The translations under genes were made by a program, and so were the position numbers. A DNA stretch of 64,000 nt from Azorhizobium oxalatiphilum (GTDB taxonomy: Bacteria > Pseudomonadota > Alphaproteobacteria > Rhizobiales > Xanthobacteraceae): the NCBI RefSeq assembly GCF_014635325.1, contig NZ_BMCT01000003.1, positions 124,001 through 188,000 of the forward strand, read 5' to 3'. Every line of letters begins with the position of its first letter. Position 1 is the first letter of the stretch. Below are positions 37,688 through 43,916 of this stretch, in pieces. Below the pieces are notes generated by a model, which saw nothing but the letters and a program-made list of their open reading frames with translations, was not told where the DNA came from and searched no databases.

Positions 37688-38287
37688 ATGGCTCTTCGTG
37701 TTTCGGGTAAGAACCTCGATGTCGGAGAAGCGCTGAGACAGCGTCTTTCGGATCGTGTGTCCGAGGTTGTCGGCAAGTATTTCGACGGTGGATGGTCTGG
37801 CCATGCCACCGTGTGCCGCGAAGGCTCGGGATACCGCTCCGAACTGCTTCTCCATCTCGATTCCGGCGCCAATCTCCAGGCTCAGGGCAATGCGCAGGAT
37901 CCGAATTCCTGTGCCGATGCCGCGATGGACAAGATCGAGAAGCGCCTGCGGCGCTACAAGCAGCGCCTCAAGGATCGGCACACCTCCACCAGCAATGGTG
38001 GTGTGGAAAGCTATGCGGCTCAAAGCTACGTGCTCGACTCGGCGCCTGTTGAGGAAACCGAGGACGACGATTTCGACGGCTGGAGCCCCACCGTGGTGGC
38101 GGAGCAGGTAACGCGCCTGCATACGCTTTCGGTGCGCGATGCTGTGGTGGAACTGGAACTCACCGGAGCTCCGGTTGTGGTCTTCCGGCATGCCGGTCAT
38201 GGCCGCGTGAGCGTTGTCTATCGCCGCGCGGACGGACATGTGGGCTGGATCGATCCTTCGGCATTTTCCGCCGACGATAGCCATTGA
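37688..38287 (+). CDS. hpf: Long-form ribosome hibernation promoting factor
   Basis: 199 residues, the long HPF type that dimerises 70S ribosomes into 100S particles in starvation. N-terminal RaiA-like domain (VSGKNLDVGEALRQRLSDRV, SELLLHLDSGANLQAQG, AMDKIEKRLRRYKQRLKDRH), a linker, and the C-terminal dimerisation domain (VRDAVVELELTGAPVVVFRH, VSVVYRRADGHVGWIDPSAF). AGAGGGA precedes ATG 37688. ptsN follows 75 bp downstream, as usual in alphaproteobacteria, but rpoN, normally just upstream, is absent here. Confidence 0.95.
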   Translation: MALRVSGKNLDVGEALRQRLSDRVSEVVGKYFDGGWSGHATVCREGSGYRSELLLHLDSGANLQAQGNAQDPNSCADAAMDKIEKRLRRYKQRLKDRHTSTSNGGVESYAAQSYVLDSAPVEETEDDDFDGWSPTVVAEQVTRLHTLSVRDAVVELELTGAPVVVFRHAGHGRVSVVYRRADGHVGWIDPSAFSADDSH

Positions 38288-38296
38288 CCGACACAC

Positions 38297-38332
38297 GGGC
38301 TTGGGACTAGCGTCCGCCGCCGTCCCAAGCCC
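38297..38332 (+). terminator. Intercistronic stem-loop between hpf and ptsN
   Basis: Perfect 11-bp stem GGGCTTGGGAC / GTCCCAAGCCC around 14 bases, followed by ACTTTTGA. It may terminate part of the hpf transcripts or stabilise its mRNA. Confidence 0.6.
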
Positions 38333-38362
38333 ACTTTTGACGGCCCCGCAGGGATTTAATGG

Positions 38363-38827
38363 ATGCCCCTTGCCGATCTCTTGGCCCGCGACGCGGTTTT
38401 CCCCTCGCTGAGGGCAAGCAGCAAGAAGCAGGCGCTCCAGGAGCTTGCCCAGCACGCTGCCACCCTGCTTGAGCGGGATGCGCGGGAAATCTTCGAGACC
38501 CTGCTGCAACGCGAGCGTCTGGGCTCCACGGGCGTCGGCAATGGCATTGCCATCCCGCACGGCAAGCTGCCCCAGCTCGACCGGCTGTTCGGTGCTTTCG
38601 CGCGCCTTGAGAAGCCCATCGATTTCGAAGCGCTGGATGGTGAGCCGGTGGACCTTGTCTTCCTGCTGCTGGCCCCCGAGGCGGCCGGCGCGGACCATCT
38701 GAAGTCGCTCGCCCGCGTCGCCCGCATGCTGCGCGACCCGGCGACCGCCGACAAGCTGCGCGGCACCCGCGATGCCGAGGCCATGCACGCCCTGCTCACC
38801 GCCACGAGCGCATCCGACGCCGCCTGA
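38363..38827 (+). CDS. ptsN: Nitrogen-regulatory phosphotransferase EIIA-Ntr
   Basis: 154-residue end acceptor of the PtsP-PtsO(NPr)-PtsN phosphorelay, which links nitrogen and carbon state to K+ uptake and PHB metabolism in related bacteria. Phospho-acceptor His66 is in GVGNGIAIPHGKLPQLDRLF; KKQALQELAQHAATLLERD and LVFLLLAPEAAGADHLKSLA also match. Lies after hpf; convergent with a cupin gene. A loose ribosome site (AGGG at 38349-38353) precedes the ATG. Confidence 0.95.
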   Translation: MPLADLLARDAVFPSLRASSKKQALQELAQHAATLLERDAREIFETLLQRERLGSTGVGNGIAIPHGKLPQLDRLFGAFARLEKPIDFEALDGEPVDLVFLLLAPEAAGADHLKSLARVARMLRDPATADKLRGTRDAEAMHALLTATSASDAA

Positions 38828-38850
38828 TGGCGGCGCCTGTCTCCCTGTTG

Positions 38851-38866
38851 ATCAACGTGCGTTGAT
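38851..38866. repeat. Inverted repeat ATCAACG-TG-CGTTGAT in the ptsN-cupin gap
   Basis: Seven-base perfect arms in a 54-bp convergent gap. Weak candidate for a shared terminator; no T run. Confidence 0.35.
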
Positions 38867-38881
38867 TCGCTGACCTGCCGG

Positions 38882-39292
38882 TCAGAGGAAGAACTGCGTC
38901 TCGAACAGCAGGCAGCCTTCCGGGCCGGCGCGGAACGGGCCGTGCTTGGCGCCCGGCGGCCGGCAGGCGAAGCTGGGGGCAGGGAAGGTCTCTTCCGCAT
39001 GAGGCGGTGTCTGCGAGGCCACGATCAGGCTGCCGCGCACCACCAGCACCTCTTCATAGAAATCGTGCACCTTCACCGCGTCGATGCGGGCATGGGGCGC
39101 CCAGCGCACCAGCCGGTTCAGGTGCCCGGTGCGGTTTGACTCGTCCACGCTGCCGGCGAGCACCTTCACGCTGATGCCGGGCTCCACCTCCACCCAGCCT
39201 TCCGCCTCGTCGATGGGGAAGAATTCCAGATGAGCCTTGCCCGTCTTGGGATCGAGGATGGGGGCGTCGGTGAGAGGGGCGGCGGGCGGCAT
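38882..39292 (-). CDS. Cupin domain protein
   Basis: 136-residue single-domain beta-barrel protein. The region VRWAPHARIDAVKVHDFYEE to VLVVRGSLIV and the late CRPPGAKHGPFRAGPEGCLL follow the two cupin motifs, with His and Glu for a metal site (HDFYEEV, KHGPF). Close to the ChrR-like/DUF4437 group. GAGGA precedes the start at 39292. Substrate unknown. Confidence 0.82.
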   Translation of the reverse strand: MPPAAPLTDAPILDPKTGKAHLEFFPIDEAEGWVEVEPGISVKVLAGSVDESNRTGHLNRLVRWAPHARIDAVKVHDFYEEVLVVRGSLIVASQTPPHAEETFPAPSFACRPPGAKHGPFRAGPEGCLLFETQFFL

Positions 39293-39494
39293 GAAGAATC
39301 CTCGGTCGCGTCAGGCGCGTTTCACGCCACGCCCGAGGACAAGCGATGCCGGAGGCCGGCGCAACAAAAATGTGAGGGGATAAGCGCGCTTGCTGTTGCT
39401 GTGGGCAGATGCCGGCCGCTGCTGTCCGGCGACCATCACATCTGCGTCAAACGCGCAATTCAGGTCCGCAGACGGGGGCGGATCACCCGCTCGG

Positions 39495-39516
39495 CCCCGA
39501 GCCGGCGGGCTCGGGG
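39495..39516 (-). terminator. Hairpin after the DUF1150 gene
   Basis: Perfect CCCCGAGCC-GGCG-GGCTCGGGG stem-loop, 33 bp beyond the minus-strand stop. No T run. Confidence 0.6.
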
Positions 39517-39548
39517 GACGTATCAGGCGCGCAGGGGCGCGCCGGGCG

Positions 39549-39815
39549 TCAGTGGACGCTGACCGTCGTCAGCTCGTGCTGCGAGGCATTGGCGAGGGCT
39601 GCTTCACGGCTGTCGGTGAGCATGATGGGCGTGCCATCAGCGGCGTGCAGGGTGAAGAGCGTCAGGCCCGGCGCGATGTCGGGAGCCTGCGGAAACAGGC
39701 GCTGCACATCCTCGGAACGGATGGTGCGGACATAGGCCAGCTCGCCGCCGCCGAGCCCGGCCAGGGCCTCGGGGCTGATGTCGACGGTGGTGTCTTCGAT
39801 CTTGTGCGTGTTCAT
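39549..39815 (-). CDS. DUF1150 family protein
   Basis: 88 residues: GLGGGELAYVRTIRSEDVQR then ALFTLHAADGTPIMLTDSRE-like text (LFTLHAADGTPIMLTDSREA), the standard DUF1150 core, which is found in Hyphomicrobiales directly after small heat-shock genes. Start at 39815 follows AGAGGG. It lies 40 bp downstream of hsp20 and is likely induced with it. Function unknown; a role tied to Hsp20 or quality control is inference from conserved neighbourhood. Confidence 0.88.
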   Translation of the reverse strand: MNTHKIEDTTVDISPEALAGLGGGELAYVRTIRSEDVQRLFPQAPDIAPGLTLFTLHAADGTPIMLTDSREAALANASQHELTTVSVH

Positions 39816-39855
39816 AATGGCAACCCTCTCTTCCCGCAGCTTGCTTCCTTCACCC

Positions 39856-40284
39856 TCAAGAACGCGAAACGATATCAATACGTTTCGCGAGCCTGACTGG
39901 TTCAGGTCGCACGAGGTCGATGGACAGGAGGCCGTTGCGCAATTCGGCGCCGAGAACATTCATGCCCTCGGCCAGAACGAAGGTGCGCTGGAACTGACGG
40001 GCCGCGATCCCCCGATGCAGGAAGATGCGGTTCTCTCCATCCTCTGCCTGACGGCCACGGATGGTCAGTTCCTTCTCTTCGAGGGAGATCTCGAGCTGCT
40101 CCTGGCTGAACCCTGCCACCGCCAGCGTGATGCGCAGGCGAAGCGGGGCGCCCGGTTCGGCTTCAATCCTCTCCACATTGTAGGGAGGATATCCATCCGA
40201 GCCCTTAGTCACCCGATCGAGCGTTCGCTCGACCTCGTCGAAACCCAACAGGAACGGGCTCGACAGCGAAGAGAGTCGCGACAT
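39856..40284 (-). CDS. Small heat-shock protein Hsp20 (IbpA-type)
   Basis: 142-residue alpha-crystallin chaperone that holds unfolding proteins. Seen: N-terminus SSPFLLGFDEVERTLDRV, YPPYNVERIEAEPGAPLRLR, ITLAVAGFSQEQLEISLEEK, and the ending ELRNGLLSIDLVRPEPVRLA, with the A-x-x-x-G-x-L crystallin signature as GLLSIDL. The classic class A hsp of rhizobia. Its leader folds into a ROSE-like hairpin hiding the ribosome site and a sigma-32-like promoter lies upstream, so heat induction is expected at both levels. DUF1150 follows. Confidence 0.95.
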   Translation of the reverse strand: MSRLSSLSSPFLLGFDEVERTLDRVTKGSDGYPPYNVERIEAEPGAPLRLRITLAVAGFSQEQLEISLEEKELTIRGRQAEDGENRIFLHRGIAARQFQRTFVLAEGMNVLGAELRNGLLSIDLVRPEPVRLAKRIDIVSRS

Positions 40285-40289
40285 GTGCC

Positions 40290-40311
40290 AAAGTCCTCAT
40301 CAAGCGACTTT
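40290..40311 (-). promoter_or_regulatory. ROSE-like RNA thermometer hairpin in the hsp20 leader
   Basis: On the minus strand AAAGTCGCT-TGATG-AGGACTTT folds with U-C-(G)-C-U facing the AGGA ribosome site, the single bulged G being the hallmark of the U(U/C)GCU element of ROSE thermometers. AGGA is 9 bases before the ATG. ROSE elements are known upstream of rhizobial small heat-shock genes; identification here rests on this hairpin and its position. Confidence 0.75.
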
Positions 40312-40381
40312 GCGGGTACACGGCGCTGCCCGGTCTGGACCCCGCCGATCGAAGCCCTGTGAAGGCGCTCCGACGCTTCGG

Positions 40382-40411
40382 CATATGGGTACAGACCATC
40401 CATGCCGCAAG
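40382..40411 (-). promoter_or_regulatory. Sigma-32-like heat-shock promoter for hsp20
   Basis: Minus-strand CTTGCGG (40411-40405) and CCCATATG (40389-40382) separated by 15 bases resemble the alphaproteobacterial RpoH consensus CTTGAA / CCCATNT. Start of transcription near 40375 would give a leader of about 90 nt, the right size for a ROSE leader. Confidence 0.6.
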
Positions 40412-40497
40412 CCTCTCAGGCGAGCGTTGCGTGAAGGTTTCCTTGCAATGTACGGTTTAGTTCCCGCTGTCCGCACCACTGCCGGCGCAGGGTGAGG

Positions 40498-42147
40498 TCA
40501 CGCCGCCCGGCGTGGCCCCACGTCCCGGCGGGGTGCGAAGCTGTCCGCGTCGGCCGCGTGCCACTCGGCGGCATAGGGCGTCTCGTCCGCCCCTTCCACC
40601 AGCGCCATGGCGGGGAGGAAGGTGTAGAGCCGATCCAGCGGGCGCACCTCGATGGGGCTGACGCGGTGCCACAGATGGTGCGGCAGCAACTCGGACGGAT
40701 GTTCGAGGCCGGCAGCCGCGATCAGCTCGGCCAGCGCTTCCACGGTGTGGTGCTGGAAGTGCGCCACCCGCTGGGCCTTGTCCGACACCACGAGGCCGCG
40801 CTGGAGGCGCGCGTCATTGGTGGTGACGCCGGTGGGGCAATGGCCGGTGTGGCAGCGCATGGACTGCACGCAGCCGAGCGAGAACATGAAGGCGCGGGCC
40901 GCGTTGCACCAGTCGGCGCCGATGGCCATGTTCGCCGCCATGGAGAAGCCGGACGTGACCTTGCCCGAGGCGGCAAGCTTCACCTGCTGGCGCAGGCCCG
41001 CCCCCACAAGCGCGTTGCGCATGAGCACGAGGCCCTCGCGCAGCGGCATGCCCACATGGTCGGCCAGTTCACGCGGGGCAGCGCCCGTGCCGCCTTCCGA
41101 GCCGTCCACCACCACGAAGTCGGGCCGGATGCCGGTCTTCAGCATGCCCTTGATGATGGCGAAGGTTTCGGACGGATGGCCGACGCACAGCTTGATGCCC
41201 ACCGGCTTGCCGCCGGAGAGCTCACGCAACTGGGCGACGAATTCCATCATCTGCGCCGGCGTGTCGAAGGCGGGATGGCGGGAGGGCGAGATGCAGTCCT
41301 CGCCCAGCGCGATGCCGCGGATCTCGGCGATCTCGGGCGTGACCTTGGCGGCCGGCAGCACGCCGCCATGGCCGGGCTTGGCGCCTTGCGAGAGCTTGAT
41401 CTCGATCATCTTCACCTGATCGTCCGCCGCCTTCTCGGCGAAGCGTTCCGGCGAGAAGGAGCCGTCGCGGTTGCGGCAGCCGAAATAGCCCGAGCCCAGC
41501 TCCCACACGATGTCGCCGCCATGGATGCGGTGATAGGGCGAAAGGCCGCCCTCGCCGGTGTCGTGATAGAAGCCGCCGGTCTTGGCACCGAGATTAAGCG
41601 CCTCGATGGCGTTGCGGCCCAGCGAACCGAAGCTCATGGCTGAGACGTTGAGCACGGCGGCCGAATAGGGCTTGGCGCATTCCGAGCCGCCCACCGTGAC
41701 CCGGAACGGCTCCTTGGCCACGGGCGTGGGCGCCAGCGAATGGGTCATCCATTCATATTCGCTGGAATAGGTGTCCAGCTCCGTGCCGAAGGCCTGCCGG
41801 TCTTCTTCCTTCTTGGCGCGGGCATAGATCAGGCTGCGGTCGGCGCGGGCATAGGGCCGGCCTTCCTCGTCGCCCTCCACGATATACTGGCGCAGATAGG
41901 GGCGCAGATCCTCGAACAGCCAGCGCATGGTGCCGATGACGGGATAGTTGCGCAGCAGGGAGTGATGCGGCTGCACCATGTCGAAGACGCCGATGGCGAC
42001 AAAGGGCATGGCGGCGCAGAACAGCCAGAGCCATGCGGCATGCGCGGTGAAGGAGAGCAGCAGCCCCAGCAGCGCCAGCGCGACGATCACGAAGAAGGTG
42101 CTGTAGCGGCCGAGCCAGAGCTTCGTGCCGGGTTGAAGTCCGGACAT
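40498..42147 (-). CDS. Membrane-anchored FMN-binding glutamate synthase-family protein
   Basis: 549 residues. Two N-terminal TM helices (STFFVIVALALLGLLLSFTA and AWLWLFCAAMPFVAIGVFDM) precede a GltB-like TIM barrel. Seen: NVSAMSFGSLGRNAIEALNL, KLSQGAKPGHGGVLPAAKV, IKLCVGHPSETFAIIKGMLK, FVVVDGSEGGTGAAP and the cysteine run CVQSMRCHTGHCPTGV of the 3Fe-4S region. Class-II amidotransferase and GltD are absent, so it is the stand-alone archaeal-type glutamate synthase domain, whose reaction in bacteria is not settled. Start at 42147 has GAGGGGGAA. Confidence 0.9.
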   Translation of the reverse strand: MSGLQPGTKLWLGRYSTFFVIVALALLGLLLSFTAHAAWLWLFCAAMPFVAIGVFDMVQPHHSLLRNYPVIGTMRWLFEDLRPYLRQYIVEGDEEGRPYARADRSLIYARAKKEEDRQAFGTELDTYSSEYEWMTHSLAPTPVAKEPFRVTVGGSECAKPYSAAVLNVSAMSFGSLGRNAIEALNLGAKTGGFYHDTGEGGLSPYHRIHGGDIVWELGSGYFGCRNRDGSFSPERFAEKAADDQVKMIEIKLSQGAKPGHGGVLPAAKVTPEIAEIRGIALGEDCISPSRHPAFDTPAQMMEFVAQLRELSGGKPVGIKLCVGHPSETFAIIKGMLKTGIRPDFVVVDGSEGGTGAAPRELADHVGMPLREGLVLMRNALVGAGLRQQVKLAASGKVTSGFSMAANMAIGADWCNAARAFMFSLGCVQSMRCHTGHCPTGVTTNDARLQRGLVVSDKAQRVAHFQHHTVEALAELIAAAGLEHPSELLPHHLWHRVSPIEVRPLDRLYTFLPAMALVEGADETPYAAEWHAADADSFAPRRDVGPRRAA

Positions 42148-42320
42148 TGTTGCTTCCCCCTCATCGCGGCCGGTGGAGGCCTTCGTTTCCGCGCCCCATC
42201 GGCACGCGACCATGCGCTGCCTTGAGCGTGGCCGTGACGTTTAGAGACGTTCTTGGCTACAGAAGCTAGGCGGGGGCTTGCATCCGCACAAGCATTTCGG
42301 GGCGGTGCGGTGGTGCCGGC

Positions 42321-42355
42321 AAAAAGAAAGCCGGCCGGGCAGTGCCCGGCCGGCT
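42321..42355 (-). terminator. Rho-independent terminator after the TIM-barrel gene
   Basis: Perfect 12-bp stem AGCCGGCCGGGC / GCCCGGCCGGCT with loop AGT; on the minus strand it is followed by TTCTTTTTG. Starts about 22 bp after the stop. Confidence 0.93.
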
Positions 42356-42377
42356 CATATTCAAACGGGGCGTAGGA

Positions 42378-43310
42378 TCAGGCCGCGACGGCGGTCGCGG
42401 CAGGCGCGGCGAAGTCGGCGCCGAGGCGACGCAGCACCTCGATCTGGCCCGGCAGCTCGCTCCAGTAGCGGCGGTGCAGCTCCAGATTGACCACGGCGCG
42501 CGGCGCCAGCGTGCAGGCGGCGGCGATCTCGCTCCAGGGCAGATCGCCCCAGCCGAGCGGCAGATGCAGGTCGCCCTCGCCGAGGCCGACGCGCTCGCCT
42601 TCGTCGATGGACCAGCTCTCCAGAGGCAGGCCGAAGCTGTCATGCACATGCACATGCTTGGCGAACGGGGCCAGCGCCACCAGCTCCGGCAGCAGCGGAA
42701 TGCGCAGCGGCGAGCAGTGCTGGTAGGCGTGGCTCACGTCCATGGTGGCCCGGATGTGGTCGTGGTCGATGGCGTCCAGCTCGGCGGCAAGGCGCGAGGG
42801 CAGGGGCGTCTCGCGCATCTTCTCGAAGCGGAACACGTTCTCCACGCAGACCGTGAGCTTGTGCTTGGCGGCAAGATCGCCGGCCCGCAGCAGGGCTTCG
42901 CGCTGACGAGAATAGGCGACCTCGATGTCGTCTTCCTGCTCACGCACTACGCCGGCATGCATCACGTAATTCTCGGCGCCCAGCGCACCGGCGACCTCGA
43001 TGGAGGCGGCGAGCAGAGCCTCATGGCGGGGCAGCTTGCCGGGCACTTCCATGAGGTTGATGGCCAGCGGGCCATGCACCGTATAGCCGAAGGGCCGGTC
43101 GCGGGTGACTTCCACCAGCTTCTTCAGGCGCTCGGGAAGGATGCGGCCGGCGACCACCAGCGTCCAGGCGAAGGTGGGCAGTTCGACGAAATCGACGCCG
43201 AGGCGCTCGGCCTCGTCGAGCTTGGCGCCGAGATCATCGAAATCGGGCGAGGTGGCGCGGATGGAGTAACCGACGCCGAGCACGGCGGGCGGGTTTGTGA
43301 GCGCGTCCAT
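42378..43310 (-). CDS. Sugar phosphate isomerase/epimerase family protein
   Basis: 310-residue xylose-isomerase-like TIM barrel (AP endonuclease 2 family). Seen: DFVELPTFAWTLVVAGRILP, YTVHGPLAINLMEVPGKLP, CVENVFRFEKMRETPLPSRL, ATMDVSHAYQHC and HVHVHDSFGLPLESWSIDEG with Glu, His and Asp as candidate metal ligands. Start at 43310 (AAGGAA). No sugar-pathway neighbours, so the substrate is unknown. Own terminator. Confidence 0.85.
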   Translation of the reverse strand: MDALTNPPAVLGVGYSIRATSPDFDDLGAKLDEAERLGVDFVELPTFAWTLVVAGRILPERLKKLVEVTRDRPFGYTVHGPLAINLMEVPGKLPRHEALLAASIEVAGALGAENYVMHAGVVREQEDDIEVAYSRQREALLRAGDLAAKHKLTVCVENVFRFEKMRETPLPSRLAAELDAIDHDHIRATMDVSHAYQHCSPLRIPLLPELVALAPFAKHVHVHDSFGLPLESWSIDEGERVGLGEGDLHLPLGWGDLPWSEIAAACTLAPRAVVNLELHRRYWSELPGQIEVLRRLGADFAAPAATAVAA

Positions 43311-43537
43311 CTGATGTTCCTTCACGCTGGAGCCCGGTCCCCGAACCGGCAGCTTGGCCGGGCGGTGGAAGGGGTCTCGCACTGTTCTGGAGACGGGAGC
43401 ATGACAGCGTCTGTCGTGCCTGCTCCGTCGCCGGGGAAGCCATATGGCTGGGGAATTCAGGGCCTGACGGCACGCACCCTCTAGCACGGTGCGGCAGAAA
43501 TGACCTGCCCCAATATTTTGCGCTGCACAAAAGTGAA

Positions 43538-43915
43538 TCAGCCTGCCGTTGCGTGAAGGTTCCGCACCGTCTGGGCCAAAGTCATGGGATCAAAGGGTTT
43601 CGCCACCACGCCCACGGCGCCGAGGCCACGGAAGTGCTCGACTTCGTGATGCTGCGTGCGCGCGGTGACGAAGGCCACGGGGATGGACGCCGTGCCCGGC
43701 TCCGCCCGCAGATGGCCGAGCGTGGTGGGCCCGTCCATCTCCGGCATCATCACATCGAGCAGAATGAGATCGAGATTGCCCGTCTTCGCCCGTTCCAGCG
43801 CGGCAGCGCCCGAGGGGGCGGTTTCGGCTTCGATGTCGGGATCGAGGGAGAGCGACAGGGAGACGATCTCGCGGATGTCCGGCTCGTCGTCCACATAGAG
43901 CACGCGCAGGGGCAC
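43538..43915 (-). CDS. Single-domain response regulator
   Basis: 125-residue receiver with no output domain. The acidic pair is in VLYVDDEPDIREIV, the phosphorylated Asp in LDLILLDVMMPEMDG, the Thr in AFVTARTQ and the Lys in GVVAKPFDP. A GTG at 43915, one base after the hybrid kinase stop, starts it, so the two genes are translationally close and the kinase is its probable partner. It may relay to a downstream Hpt or modulate the kinase. Confidence 0.92.
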   Translation of the reverse strand: MPLRVLYVDDEPDIREIVSLSLSLDPDIEAETAPSGAAALERAKTGNLDLILLDVMMPEMDGPTTLGHLRAEPGTASIPVAFVTARTQHHEVEHFRGLGAVGVVAKPFDPMTLAQTVRNLHATAG

Positions 43916-43916
43916 C

